Origin: Vibrio cortegadensis
GTDB lineage: Bacteria > Pseudomonadota > Gammaproteobacteria > Enterobacterales > Vibrionaceae
Assembly: GCF_024347395.1 (NCBI RefSeq)
Contig: NZ_AP025473.1
Location: 248,001 to 312,000, forward strand
Direction: 5' to 3'
DNA length: 64,000 bases
Below the pieces are notes generated by a model, which was not told the origin of the DNA, searched no databases, and saw only the letters and a list, made by a program, of their open reading frames with translations. The first letter of the stretch is position 1. The number at the start of each line of letters is the position of its first letter. Position numbers and translations under genes: made by a program. Below are positions 1 to 11,670 of the stretch, in pieces.

Positions 1-1
1 G

Positions 2-547
2 AAAGACCGCATCGGAGCCATTATAGACACAGGCGAACAACGGTTTGAGTTTCGCCCCTCTTCGCGTACCAGTAGCCCTCTTCGCATCATGCAGCAATTA
101 GTTACTGCGCATAACGAATCGCTACAGGAAAACAAGCTGAATCAACGTGGCTCAGACATGCCGTCGATGGCTTCTGGGTTAAAAACATTGCACCAGCTCT
201 GCCCCAAAGGAAGTGAAATCATCCTATTAAGTGACTTCATGCGCTATCAAGAGTCAGATAGAGCATTACTCACTCAATTACGAAAACACAACCGACTTCG
301 TCTCGTTCATATTTACGACCCTTTAGAAAAAGGTCAAACCCATTACCGCGGAAGTGAAAAAGTCTCAAACGGATTCAAAGCGCTATGGCTTGATTTTTCA
401 TCGCCGAATACCCGTCGTAATATTGAAGCTGCTTTTCAACAAGAACAGAATAAATTGAACGATTTATGTTGCTCTCTCGCAATCAATTACACCTCTATCT
501 CAAGTGCAACATCTTTAGTTGAGCAAATTACTGGAACACATTCATGA
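2..547 (+). CDS. DUF58 domain protein, 5' end cut off
   Basis: The frame is open from the left edge, so the start lies outside; 181 residues are visible. The opening residues DRIGAIIDTG and the segment EIILLSDFM look like the C-terminal, von Willebrand A-like half of DUF58 proteins, which usually run to about 300 residues. DUF58 genes normally follow a MoxR-type AAA+ ATPase gene in Bat (aerotolerance-type) clusters, and the next four genes continue that order, so a moxR gene is expected just outside the window. The stop overlaps the next start as ATGA, indicating translational coupling. The family's biochemical role is not settled; a scaffold role in an envelope complex is inference. Confidence 0.85.
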   Translation, partial: KDRIGAIIDTGEQRFEFRPSSRTSSPLRIMQQLVTAHNESLQENKLNQRGSDMPSMASGLKTLHQLCPKGSEIILLSDFMRYQESDRALLTQLRKHNRLRLVHIYDPLEKGQTHYRGSEKVSNGFKALWLDFSSPNTRRNIEAAFQQEQNKLNDLCCSLAINYTSISSATSLVEQITGTHS

Positions 548-1026
548 CACAATCAACAACAACCCAACCCCCTACGTTACCATTAAACCCGGCTTTACTG
601 CCTGACGCTCCAAGTTGGTGGCCGCTCGCATGGGGTTGGTGGTCATTAATGGCTTTGGCCTGCTTTACGGTGTTACTTGTTGTTATTTATTTGCGTTGGC
701 GCAAGAAGAAATTAGCACCCAAAAAAGCGGCTCTGAAAATCATTACCAACCAAGCTTTGGAACATACCCCATCAGCAGCGATCGAACTCTTGCGTCAAGC
801 GGCTCTCAGTTACTACCCAAGAGAGCGTATTGCTATGCTGTCTGGCGAAGAGTGGTACGCATTTTTGGACTCTCAAATAAGCCAACCTCGCTTTACCCCA
901 AATAGCGCTGTATGGCAGCAAGCTCTTTACCAAAAACCATCCTCAGAAACACAACAAAGCTTGATTGAAGATTGCCAATTTTGGATCGAACAAGCTCTGC
1001 CACCAAAGAGAGGTGGTCGTGAGTAA
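544..1026 (+). CDS. DUF4381 family membrane protein, Bat operon
   Basis: This 160-residue protein has a proline-rich N-terminus, one membrane segment at about residues 29-51, a basic RWRKKK stop-transfer stretch and a soluble C-terminal domain. That layout fits the DUF4381 family, small membrane proteins found between DUF58 and VWA genes in MoxR/Bat clusters. The ATG overlaps the previous stop by four bases, and the 3' end runs into the next gene, so the whole cluster reads as one operon. A role in anchoring or assembling the VWA partners is inferred from context; no catalytic motif is visible. Confidence 0.85.
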   Translation: MTQSTTTQPPTLPLNPALLPDAPSWWPLAWGWWSLMALACFTVLLVVIYLRWRKKKLAPKKAALKIITNQALEHTPSAAIELLRQAALSYYPRERIAMLSGEEWYAFLDSQISQPRFTPNSAVWQQALYQKPSSETQQSLIEDCQFWIEQALPPKRGGRE

Positions 1027-1988
1027 TTGGTTTAGTCTTGAATTCGTTTGGTGGGGAGCGTTTTTCATCCTCCCTTTGCCTTTTTTAATCTATATTTTTG
1101 CCCCCGCAGTAAAGCAGCGGGCAGCCATTCAACTGCCTTATTTGCCTGAACAATCAACAGCCAAGACGCCAAATATTTTATTGGCAAAAGTGCTTGCTTG
1201 TGCCATCTGGCTACTGCTTGTATGCGCAAGTGCTAGACCGGTTTGGTATGGTGATCCTGTTGATTTTCAACCTAAACATCGTGACATGATGCTAGTGGTT
1301 GACCTCTCCTACTCCATGAATCAGCAAGACATGAAGCAAGGTGATGACTTTATCGATCGTTTAAGTGCCGTAAAAAATGTGCTGTCCGAATTTATCGATA
1401 AACGTAAAGGCGACCGCTTAGGTTTAGTTCTTTTTGCTGATCACGCTTATTTACAAACACCACTCACCTTAGATAGAAACACCATTTCTCAGCAGTTGAA
1501 TCAAGCCGTTTTGCGCTTAATTGGGACTAAAACGGCCATTGGTGATGGGATCGGGCTTGCAACGAAAACCTTTGTAGACAGTGATGCGCCACAACGAGTG
1601 ATGATTTTACTCAGTGATGGCAGCAACACCGCAGGAGTGTTAGACCCGCTTGAAGCGGCAACCATTGCTAAGAAATTCAACACCACGATTTACACCATTG
1701 GCGTAGGCGCAGGTGAAATGGTCGTCAAAGAGTTCTTCATGACTCGCAAAGTGAATACCGCTCAGGATCTCGATGAGAAAACGCTGATGGAGATTGCTCG
1801 CATGACGGGTGGGCAGTATTTCCGAGCTCGCAATAGCCAAGAACTCTCCACCATCTACGATACAATAAACCAATTAGAGCCGATCAGTGCCGCGATACAA
1901 ACTTGGCGACCTCAAAGTGAATGGTTTGGCTTACCCTTGTCATTCGCACTGCTTCTTTCTCTGATATTAATCATTCTGAGGAGAAATC

Positions 1989-1996
<8 letters not shown>
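1019..1996 (+). CDS. VWA domain membrane protein (BatA type)
   Basis: I place the start at the GTG at 1019 (325 residues), behind an AGAGAGG ribosome site inside the end of the previous gene; a GTG at 1013 is an alternative. Membrane segments lie near residues 9-29 and 53-72, with a third close to the C-terminus, so the VWA domain (about 88-290) is held at the membrane. The metal-site (MIDAS) motif DLSYS is complete at residues 95-99, followed downstream by the expected Thr (KTAIGDG) and Asp (LLSDGSNT), so metal-dependent partner binding is probably intact. It overlaps the next gene by eight bases. BatA-like proteins act with BatB and BatD in an envelope complex whose substrate is unknown. 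Confidence 0.9.
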
Positions 1997-3932
<1,936 letters not shown>

Positions 3933-3937
3933 ATAGA

Positions 3938-5608
3938 ATGAAACGCACCTATCCATTTTTCATAAGAGTACTCTCCACGATGCTCTTTAGCCTAGTGCTA
4001 GGCCTAAGCTCAATCGCTCATGCTGAGTCCTTAGTCGCAAGCGTAAGTAAAAACAGAGTCGCCAAAAATGAAGTGTTTCAGCTTAAAATTGTCGCGGATC
4101 ATAAGCTCAGCTCTGAAGACATTAACTTTACATCACTAGAGTCCGATTTCTATCTAGGTCGCCCAAGTTTCGGTTCGGCGATTAATATCATCAATGGTGA
4201 TCGGAGTGTTCGCAGTGAATGGACAGTCTCTCTCGCAGCACTCAAATTAGGAACACTGACAATCCCTAGTTTTTCTGTCGGAGGTGTATCAACTCAGCCT
4301 ATCGTTATTCAATCAAGCATCGACACATCGGCTCCTAGCCAAAACGACATGGTTGAATTTCAAACTCAGCTAGAGAAAAATGAGCTCTACCCGAATGAAA
4401 GTACACAGTTTCATGCCCGACTGATTATTAAGGCGGATCCGCGACGCTTACAAAACCCACAAATAATCCAACCGAAAGCAACCGGAGTCCGTATCGAAGC
4501 AATTGGGGACTCCAAGCAATATCAAAGCGTTATCGATGGAATGGAAGTGACGATTGTCGATCAGAGCTATCACATAACCGCTGATGATAATGGGCACACT
4601 AACGCGACACTGTTAGGTCCAAGTCTGAAAGGTGCCGTGGTTTATGGAGGGAACCGCAATGGCTCCACACGTCTAATCCAACTGAATACCAAAGCCGATT
4701 CCTACACGATCAAAGTATTAGCCAAACCCGATAATTACCGTGGGTTTTGGCTACCAACACCATCGCTAACACTCAAACAGACTTGGCAAGATGAGTCTGG
4801 TAAAAATCTCGATCCTGCCTCGACTTTCGATACCAAAGTTGGTGAATCACTCACTCGAACCATCTCTTTAACCGTTGATGGATTGTCTGAAACTCAATTG
4901 CCTAATTTGAATGTAACGTATCCAGACTCTCTTAGAGTCTATGATGAAAAGCCTCAATTTGACATCACCGATCAGGGTCAAACCGTAATGACAGTGAAGC
5001 AAGTGTTGATCCCGAAATCGACAGGCAGTGTGACACTTCCTTCTGTAAAAATCCCATGGTGGAATACTCAGTTAAAACAACAGGAAACAGCGAATATTGA
5101 TGGACTAACCTTAGAGGTAAAACCGGGTAACGAAACGGCTCTGACTTTGCCAAGCGCGCCAACTAAGGCTGTGCCTGTTGAAACACAAACCATCACGGTT
5201 ATTGATGCTGGCATTTGGCCATATCTGACTTATATGTTTGCCACGTTATGGCTAATCACCGTGCTTATGGCCATCAAGATTTGGAGAACCAAGCCAAAAA
5301 ATGTCGGTACACAAGCAAGCAAAGCCGAGATCGCCCCTCAAGACCTTGGCCTACTGCAAACCATCGATGCCGGTGATCCGATTCGTATTCAACAAGCCGT
5401 CTCTAGTTGGATGTACTCGCAAGTCAATTTGGACACAGATGTTCGCCATGCGATGGAGAATGAACTCCAGCGAATGCATGAAAGTCACTATGGGGAAACT
5501 CGGTCTCAGTGGAGTAACAAGTCATTGCTTAAATTGATTAACAAAGCGATGAAAATCAGCTCTACAGCACAAAAGTCGAAACACAAATCAGTGCTAGCGA
5601 AACTTTAA
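3938..5608 (+). CDS. batD: BatD family protein
   Basis: From the ATG at 3938 the protein has 556 residues and begins with a clear signal peptide (MKRTYPFF to AHA, cleavage about residue 29). A GTG twelve bases upstream is in frame but overlaps the previous gene and adds nothing. Most of the protein is a beta-rich periplasmic region, with the phrase KNRVAKNEVFQLKI near the N-terminus typical of BatD, and a membrane segment at about 425-448 followed by a soluble C-terminal domain. BatD is the usual last gene of Bat clusters. After its stop come tandem repeats and a strong terminator, so the operon ends here. Confidence 0.9.
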   Translation: MKRTYPFFIRVLSTMLFSLVLGLSSIAHAESLVASVSKNRVAKNEVFQLKIVADHKLSSEDINFTSLESDFYLGRPSFGSAINIINGDRSVRSEWTVSLAALKLGTLTIPSFSVGGVSTQPIVIQSSIDTSAPSQNDMVEFQTQLEKNELYPNESTQFHARLIIKADPRRLQNPQIIQPKATGVRIEAIGDSKQYQSVIDGMEVTIVDQSYHITADDNGHTNATLLGPSLKGAVVYGGNRNGSTRLIQLNTKADSYTIKVLAKPDNYRGFWLPTPSLTLKQTWQDESGKNLDPASTFDTKVGESLTRTISLTVDGLSETQLPNLNVTYPDSLRVYDEKPQFDITDQGQTVMTVKQVLIPKSTGSVTLPSVKIPWWNTQLKQQETANIDGLTLEVKPGNETALTLPSAPTKAVPVETQTITVIDAGIWPYLTYMFATLWLITVLMAIKIWRTKPKNVGTQASKAEIAPQDLGLLQTIDAGDPIRIQQAVSSWMYSQVNLDTDVRHAMENELQRMHESHYGETRSQWSNKSLLKLINKAMKISSTAQKSKHKSVLAKL

Positions 5609-5669
5609 ATGAAGATAACCATCACGACTGCGGCATGACTGATTGGCGTGAGGAGGTCGCTTTTGAGAT

Positions 5670-5737
5670 GAGATAGTTATTTATACGAGATGGTTATTAA
5701 TATGAGATAGTTATTAATACGAGATAGCCGTTAAAGT
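5670..5737. repeat. 17-bp tandem repeat, four units
   Basis: Four consecutive 17-bp units start with GAGATAG or GAGATGG: 5670-5686, 5687-5703, 5704-5720 and a more diverged 5721-5737. Units 1 to 3 differ at only a few positions and carry an AT-rich core. The array lies between the batD stop and its terminator and codes for nothing obvious. Confidence 0.9.
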
Positions 5738-5746
5738 GAATAAAGG

Positions 5747-5780
5747 GAAGGGAGCCAAATGAATTTTTGGCTCCCTTTTA
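5747..5780 (+). terminator. Rho-independent terminator of the Bat operon
   Basis: A ten-base perfect stem, GGGAGCCAAA (5750-5759) with TTTGGCTCCC (5766-5775), is followed by TTTT. It lies 140 bases after the batD stop and just before the convergent YgjV-like gene. Confidence 0.85.
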
Positions 5781-5804
5781 TCTGATTCATTAGGGTAATT
5801 GAAA

Positions 5805-6425
5805 TTACAGATACTTAATAAATAACTGATCATCCGCGTCCGAAGGCAGGAACCCTACCGCTTCTAAGTAAGTACGGTGTTCATCACTATTTGCGTGCGC
5901 GTGTAACGAGTTGAACCCTCGGCTTTTTATCACATCAGGATGCGTTTTAAAGTAATACTGACCAATTTTAAAATCACGATACTCTAGCGTGACATAATCA
6001 AGTAAGACGTTCAGTACTCCATTTTGCTCTCTCTTACCCACCAGCAACCCTGCAATACTGTTATTCCTAAGCATATAAAAAGCAGTGTCTGCTGACTTTA
6101 ACTCTTCTGTCGATATTTGCCGCTCGATATCTTCGCGGTTTGCTGTAATGAAATGCTCAAAATATTCAGAACCAACCGACGCTGAAATCAGTTTAAACTT
6201 CTCTTTAGTGTGGCTAATTTTGTAGAGGTAATACACATTAATCCCCGCAATGCCGAGGTTCATTAACATGGTGGGGTATGAATCGATGAAATAGGCAAAG
6301 GCCGCAAATAACAAGCAACCAATAAAATTAATCACCCGTAATTTAATAATCGACGTCATGGTTAATGAGACGAGTACTACAAGCGAAGCTAAATAACCAA
6401 ACCATTCAACCCAATCAAATTCCAT
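5805..6425 (-). CDS. YgjV-like inner membrane protein with GNAT-like C-terminus
   Basis: I start at the ATG at 6425 (206 residues, MEFDWVEWFGYLASLVV), with an AAGGG element upstream; a longer frame to 6488 adds a K-rich tail without support. The N-terminal 80 residues hold three or four short membrane helices, as in the YgjV family. The C-terminal half is soluble and has the outline of a GNAT acetyltransferase fold: a VLLDYVTLEYRDFKIGQYYF strand-helix region and a late LEAVGF. The canonical acetyl-CoA loop (Q/RxxGxG/A) is degenerate (YRDFKIGQ), so activity is doubtful. No function is known. It is a single gene, convergent with the Bat operon. Confidence 0.75.
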   Translation of the reverse strand: MEFDWVEWFGYLASLVVLVSLTMTSIIKLRVINFIGCLLFAAFAYFIDSYPTMLMNLGIAGINVYYLYKISHTKEKFKLISASVGSEYFEHFITANREDIERQISTEELKSADTAFYMLRNNSIAGLLVGKREQNGVLNVLLDYVTLEYRDFKIGQYYFKTHPDVIKSRGFNSLHAHANSDEHRTYLEAVGFLPSDADDQLFIKYL

Positions 6426-6569
6426 TTTGATGCCCTTATGCTTTTGATATTTAATAAACCTGATATTTATTAAACATAGCAGAAGCAAAACAAGCTACCT
6501 CGTTACATCCCGAAACTCTGACCTTCTCGACATTCCAACTAAGATAAATCAAATGTTTCTATGTCAGCG

Positions 6570-6605
6570 TCACACGACTAAGTATTTTCACACGACTAAG
6601 CATTT
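6570..6605. repeat. 18-bp direct repeat across a stop codon
   Basis: Two 18-bp copies beginning TCACACGACTAAG lie head to tail at 6570-6587 and 6588-6605, differing at one base. The second contains the stop codon (minus strand, 6598-6596) and last residues of the GGDEF gene; the first is the same sequence placed just after the stop. Confidence 0.9.
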
Positions 6606-8710
6606 TCACTCGATAGGTCCAAACAACTCACACAATTTCGTCCTGACCTTTTGGCATGATATAGAGCTTCGTCAGCTTTATTGTATAGCGAGTCAAAATT
6701 AAAGTTCGCCGATGTCATTGTGGTCCATGTGTACCCGATGGATACCGTTAAGCATGTATTGTCAGGGTTATCAATGTGCCTAATGTTCTCATTCTCGATA
6801 CCTTGACGTATCGCTTCCGCTTTCTCTTCCACTTCTCTTTCGGTGGTATCTACAAGTAATAATGCAAACTCTTCACCACCAATGCGGCAAAATGTTTGAT
6901 CTTCACCTGAAGCATATCGCTCAAGGATATTGCCGATTCGAATCAAGGCGATATCCCCTTCAAGGTGACCATAATAATTATTGAACAGCCCGAAATGATC
7001 GATATCAAGAATGATGACCCCAAAAGTGAGTTCCCTCTCGCTCTCTATTTCACATAATTTTTCCAAGTGATAATCCAACATTCTTCTGTTGCCTAAGCGG
7101 GTCAGAGGATCCATTTTTGAAAGCACCTCAAGCTGCCTATTCACTTGTTCTAATTCATGAGTTCGTTTAGAGACCTCTTGCTCTAAGTTTTCGTTCAGCT
7201 CTCGGATCGCCTCTTGCGCTTCCGTTCGCTGAAGCACTTCGGCTAAGCTTGATGCAAACATACGGATCATTTCTCTCAACTGGGACGTTAATGGACTACG
7301 AGTTAGCAAATTATCTGCGGCGATAAAAGCGATAGGGACACCACTATTACTGGTCAGCATCGTCATTGATGTCCAACCAAAACCTACAATTTTACAGTCA
7401 TGGTAAACAGGAACTGACTCTTCAAAAGCCACTTCGTTTGGAACCGATCTCGCTTGATTCACGATCGATTTATTCGTGGTTTCACTTCGATAGTAGGATT
7501 CATCCACCACATTGCCTTGAGTATCAGTCCCCCATGTACCTTGCATATAAGAGCATTTTTCATCGGTTAGAAAAACGGCTAAACGATCGATACCTAAATG
7601 TTGAATCGCAAAGGTGACGGCGGACTTACAAACTTCACTTACCGTCGCGCACCTCGAAAGCTCGACAATACTAGAGTGCAGCATACGAACGCTCTGCTCT
7701 TGGCGCTTACGGATATATATTTGCGCCAGAAGCGAACCAAAAGACTCCAACATCTGTTTCTGATAATCAGTAATTGCATTGCGATGAACCAAATTATCCA
7801 TTGCGATCCAACCAAAAGCCTCTCCCGCTTCTCTTAAAATCAGCATGCCATTCCACCCCTGCCCGACCACTTTACCAGCCGTGTAGAGAGGTGCATTTTC
7901 GATCACAACCAGATTCTTTTTTTTACTGAATAACCCTTCAATGTACTCTTCTTCTAGCTGATGAATATCATACTGGGTCTGATGTTCACTGTTTGTTTTC
8001 CCAAATTCGTCCGTTCCATAAGTCCCACTGAAGCATCGCTTCTTCATATCAAGTAACATGAATACCGCACGATCAAAGCCAAGCTGATCACGTACCGCTT
8101 CGACTGCTGCTTTATATAATTCATCAAGGGATTTTGGATTAGACAGCTCTAAGGCGACCTTTTGTACCAACTTCATGTTGTTTACAAACTGTTCGCGCAT
8201 TTTAATCTCATCGAGGTATTGCGCTTCACGTACATCTCGATTTTTAATCTCTAAAGCCGCATTTTTTTCAGCTCGCACGCATTGCCATTTTGCCGCCGCA
8301 ATTTGTAAAAACTCAAATGTAGATTCAAATATTTTTTCGACACTCTCATCTTTAATACCTTGAATGATAATGTAAGTTCGAGAAGCCGTTGAATTATCCA
8401 GCATCATGACATAAGAGCATTCATGCTTTGGTTTCTCATCCCATATACAGCTATTCATGGCGATAGGTATGAATCCTTCCGCAGTATCAAACTGTGCCGC
8501 CCACTTCCAAAAAGTAGATGGATAAGAGATGAGTGATGAAAAAGTACCAATTGAGAATAACGGGACAGTTCGTGGACTATAAATAGGATCACGAAAAATG
8601 AGCGCGCCCTCGATACTTAGCTCCTCTTGAAGGTAAGCAAATAACACCTCAGCCAACACTCTATGATCTCTTACTGCTGAAACTTGTTTTGAGAACGTTT
8701 TTATATACAC
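6596..8710 (-). CDS. GAF-GAF-GGDEF diguanylate cyclase
   Basis: This 704-residue protein has no membrane segment. An N-terminal region of about 170 residues precedes two GAF-type sensor domains (about 190-340 and 350-500; both contain the phrase FDRAVF or IDRLAVF and GWNGM/GWTSM). A short coiled coil near 520-545 leads into a GGDEF domain opening with DPLTRLGNRR and carrying an intact GGEEF active site at residues 611-615, so c-di-GMP synthesis is expected. No RxxD inhibitory site is evident before GGEEF. The start is GTG 8710 or TTG 8713. It lies beside the phosphate transporter operon, which suggests but does not prove a phosphate link. Confidence 0.9.
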   Translation of the reverse strand: MYIKTFSKQVSAVRDHRVLAEVLFAYLQEELSIEGALIFRDPIYSPRTVPLFSIGTFSSLISYPSTFWKWAAQFDTAEGFIPIAMNSCIWDEKPKHECSYVMMLDNSTASRTYIIIQGIKDESVEKIFESTFEFLQIAAAKWQCVRAEKNAALEIKNRDVREAQYLDEIKMREQFVNNMKLVQKVALELSNPKSLDELYKAAVEAVRDQLGFDRAVFMLLDMKKRCFSGTYGTDEFGKTNSEHQTQYDIHQLEEEYIEGLFSKKKNLVVIENAPLYTAGKVVGQGWNGMLILREAGEAFGWIAMDNLVHRNAITDYQKQMLESFGSLLAQIYIRKRQEQSVRMLHSSIVELSRCATVSEVCKSAVTFAIQHLGIDRLAVFLTDEKCSYMQGTWGTDTQGNVVDESYYRSETTNKSIVNQARSVPNEVAFEESVPVYHDCKIVGFGWTSMTMLTSNSGVPIAFIAADNLLTRSPLTSQLREMIRMFASSLAEVLQRTEAQEAIRELNENLEQEVSKRTHELEQVNRQLEVLSKMDPLTRLGNRRMLDYHLEKLCEIESERELTFGVIILDIDHFGLFNNYYGHLEGDIALIRIGNILERYASGEDQTFCRIGGEEFALLLVDTTEREVEEKAEAIRQGIENENIRHIDNPDNTCLTVSIGYTWTTMTSANFNFDSLYNKADEALYHAKRSGRNCVSCLDLSSENA

Positions 8711-8863
8711 CAAGGGACCCCAATAATGTCATCTAATGGCTGGATCATTGCTCAAAAAACCATATGCAATCAATGGCGTTAAATGTCGATTGTTAAATGC
8801 ACCGCATTTTTGAAACTCTATTTACAACATCCTAGAGTACTTAGACATTATTGGGATTTTGTT

Positions 8864-8893
8864 TCCAAAAAAAAGCCTCACATAAAGTGAGGC
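8864..8893 (-). terminator. Terminator of the pst operon
   Basis: Read on the minus strand, GCCTCAC (8893-8887), a five-base loop and GTGAGGC (8881-8875) are followed by a run of eight or more T. It lies 65 bases after the pstB stop. Confidence 0.9.
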
Positions 8894-8957
8894 AAAATTC
8901 ATCGCATATATTTTTATAGTGATTTCTTAGAATTTACTACTAGCGCATGATTGCATA

Positions 8958-9707
8958 TCAACCAAAATCACCATTAACATAGCCTTTTGTTCTGTCATCT
9001 TTAGGTTCACTGAAAATAACGGCAGTATCATCATGCTCCACTAGTTCTCCCATTAAGAAGAAAGCCGTACGATCAGAGATACGTCTTGCTTGCTGCATTG
9101 AGTGAGTCACGATAACGATCGTATACTCTTTTTTCAGCTCCTCCATCAGCTCTTCAATTCTATGGGTTGCAATAGGATCAAGCGCGGATGTTGGTTCATC
9201 CATTAAAATGACATCAGGCTCCATTGCGATAGTACGAGCAATGCATAATCGTTGTTGTTGACCGCCAGATAAACCAAAGGCATGTGATTTCAATCGGTCT
9301 TTTACTTCATCCCAAAGCGCGGCACCACGTAGCGAACGCTCAACCACGGAATCGATATGCTTCTTATCTTTGATGCCTTGAGCTCGTAATCCATACGCGA
9401 CATTTTCGTAAATGCTCATAGGAAAAGGGTTCGGTTTTTGAAATACCATGCCGACTTTGATGCGGAGATCGGCGACATCAATGTTGCCGTAAATATCTTC
9501 ACCATCCATTTCAAGTCGACCAGTGATCTTCACGCCTTCAATTAAATCATTCATTCGATTTAAGCACCGAAGTAATGTTGATTTTCCACAGCCCGACGGA
9601 CCAATCAATGCCGTAACTTGGCGCACTGGTACAGGTAAGTTAATGGTTTTTAGTGCCTGATTTTCACCGTAAAAAAGATCGAGGTCTTGAATATCAAATT
9701 TGTTCAT
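8958..9707 (-). CDS. pstB: Phosphate ABC transporter ATPase PstB
   Basis: The 249-residue length and sequence match PstB. The Walker A motif GPSGCGKST sits near residue 33, the Q-loop phrase VFQKPNPFPMSIYENV is the PstB-specific version, the signature LSGGQQQR is near 146, Walker B VILMDEPTSALDP near 166 and the switch histidine is in VTHSMQQA. It powers high-affinity inorganic phosphate import through PstC and PstA. It is the last gene of the operon, 63 bases after pstA, and a strong terminator follows. No phoU gene follows, as is common for a second pst set in Vibrio. Confidence 0.97.
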   Translation of the reverse strand: MNKFDIQDLDLFYGENQALKTINLPVPVRQVTALIGPSGCGKSTLLRCLNRMNDLIEGVKITGRLEMDGEDIYGNIDVADLRIKVGMVFQKPNPFPMSIYENVAYGLRAQGIKDKKHIDSVVERSLRGAALWDEVKDRLKSHAFGLSGGQQQRLCIARTIAMEPDVILMDEPTSALDPIATHRIEELMEELKKEYTIVIVTHSMQQARRISDRTAFFLMGELVEHDDTAVIFSEPKDDRTKGYVNGDFG

Positions 9708-9770
9708 ATTTTAAGTTCTCTTAAATTCTGTTGTGGCTGATAGCGACTATGTACTTGAAGTACTCAATGT

Positions 9771-10700
9771 TTAATACGTTGCAGTATTAAAGCGACTGGC
9801 TATCAGTTTGGTCAGGGTGTTGATCAGTAACACCACTACAATCAATACAGTTGCCGTGCCATAGGCTTGGTTCCACTCTTCAATAGAAAATAGTTCCGTG
9901 GTGAGCTTATACAGGTGAACCGTTAACGTTCTTCCTGAATCCAATAAACTATCTGGGATACGCGCCACCATACCTGCGGTAAGAAATACAGGTGCCGACT
10001 CTCCAATAACACGGCCAATACTCAAAATGACGGAAGTCAAAATCCCAGGCATGGCACTTGGTAGAATTAAACGCCAAATCGTATAAATTTTTGGAGCGCC
10101 TAGCCCATAAGATCCTTCTCGATACGTTTGCGGCACTGCCATTAGAGCCTCTTCCGTTGTTCGAATAATGACAGGAAGAATCAAAATACTCAGCGTTAAT
10201 GCTCCCGACAAAATGGAAAAACCTAACCCAAGTATTGCCACGAAGAAAGTCATACCAAATAGACCAAATATGATCGATGGAATTCCCGCTAATGATTCGG
10301 TACAGAAACGGATAATCTTAACCAATTTACTGCCCACTTTGGCGTATTCCGTTAAGTAGATTGCCGTCATGATCCCAAGCGGTGCGGCGACTGAAATCGA
10401 CGCGATCACCATATAGATCGTCGAGATAATCATCGGGAAAATTCCGTGTTCATCCCCTGTTCGTGTGTAGTCATCGGTAACAAAATTCCAATCAACATGC
10501 TGCAAACCATTTGAAAGGATGTACCACATGATCCAAAACAGGAAGCCTACGGTTAATGCTGAAGCGCCCCAAATAAAGACACTTAATACATTATCTTTGA
10601 ACTGACGCTGTTTTTTAAGTTTTGTACTTTTCAATTTATCGGGTGCTGTTGACGCCGACATCGCTTTTTTCTCTGAGGTGGTCATATTTTGTGAAGTCAT
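9771..10700 (-). CDS. pstA: Phosphate ABC transporter permease PstA
   Basis: This 309-residue inner membrane protein has a charged N-terminal tail, about six membrane helices and the permease coupling loop EALMAVPQTYREGSYGLGAPK, which contacts PstB. The phrase GESAPVFLTAG is typical of PstA. The ATG has a GAGGTAAC ribosome site, and the gene begins five bases after the pstC stop. With PstC it forms the phosphate channel. Confidence 0.96.
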   Translation of the reverse strand: MTSQNMTTSEKKAMSASTAPDKLKSTKLKKQRQFKDNVLSVFIWGASALTVGFLFWIMWYILSNGLQHVDWNFVTDDYTRTGDEHGIFPMIISTIYMVIASISVAAPLGIMTAIYLTEYAKVGSKLVKIIRFCTESLAGIPSIIFGLFGMTFFVAILGLGFSILSGALTLSILILPVIIRTTEEALMAVPQTYREGSYGLGAPKIYTIWRLILPSAMPGILTSVILSIGRVIGESAPVFLTAGMVARIPDSLLDSGRTLTVHLYKLTTELFSIEEWNQAYGTATVLIVVVLLINTLTKLIASRFNTATY

Positions 10701-10705
10701 GATAG

Positions 10706-11635
10706 TTACCTCGCTTTTTCACGATTTAAATACAGTAAAACAGCGTTTAATGACATGATGAAAACCAGTAATACAACGCCAGTCGCATACAATGCATTCG
10801 CGTGGATCCCGCTGGCATAAGACATTTCGATTGCGATATTGGCTGTCAACGTTCGAGCAGAGTCTAAAATCCCTTCGGGCATCGCAGGCGCATTTCCCAT
10901 CACCATAATGATGGCCATTGTTTCGCCTAGCGCACGGCCAATGCCAAGAATCACACCCGTCATGATCCCAGAACGAGCGGCAGGAACTAACAGTTTGAAA
11001 ATAGTAAATATCTTTGATGCCCCTAGCGCCAAAGAGCCCTCTTTATAAACACTGGGAACAGCACGTATTGACGTCTCCGATACCGTTATAACGGTTGGCA
11101 GAATCATGATGCCCAATACAATAATTCCAGCCAAAATCGTATTACCCGCAGGAACTTGGAATATGTTTTGAATAAGAGGGACGATGATCACCAAACCAAA
11201 AAAACCGTATACAACCGAAGGAATACCTGCTAGTAACTCAACCGCAGGGCGAATAATATTAGCCAGTGGTTTTGGTGCAATTTCAGCAATAAAAATTGCA
11301 GTCAGTAAGCCAATGGGAACCCCAACCACCACAGCACCTAATGTTGAAACCACTGAGGCAACAATCATTGTTGCAACGCCATAAAGTGCAGGTGGGAGCC
11401 AGTTTTGTCCGAGAACGATGCCTGAAACACCTACCGCTTGAAATGCAGGGATACTCTCTTTAAAAATGAAATAAGCGATAACTGACAATGACACAATGCC
11501 AATAACCGCACTGGTTAAAAATAAACCGTGAAAAATACGTTCTTTCCAATCAACCCGCTTTTTCGTCCGTAATCCACGTTTCATTGAGATCGATGAGCTA
11601 TTCATAAGCTTTTCACTATTTGTTGCGATGGTCAT
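10706..11635 (-). CDS. pstC: Phosphate ABC transporter permease PstC
   Basis: Starting at the ATG at 11635 (309 residues; an in-frame TTG two codons earlier is less likely), this is the partner permease. It shows six predicted membrane helices, the binding-protein-dependent permease loop TSIRAVPSVYKEGSLALGASK and the PstC phrase GRALGETMAIIMVMGN. It follows pstS after an intrinsic terminator, so it is probably made in smaller amounts than PstS. Confidence 0.96.
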   Translation of the reverse strand: MTIATNSEKLMNSSSISMKRGLRTKKRVDWKERIFHGLFLTSAVIGIVSLSVIAYFIFKESIPAFQAVGVSGIVLGQNWLPPALYGVATMIVASVVSTLGAVVVGVPIGLLTAIFIAEIAPKPLANIIRPAVELLAGIPSVVYGFFGLVIIVPLIQNIFQVPAGNTILAGIIVLGIMILPTVITVSETSIRAVPSVYKEGSLALGASKIFTIFKLLVPAARSGIMTGVILGIGRALGETMAIIMVMGNAPAMPEGILDSARTLTANIAIEMSYASGIHANALYATGVVLLVFIMSLNAVLLYLNREKAR

Positions 11636-11670
11636 AACCAAATACTCATATGTCGATAATTCGATATGGG

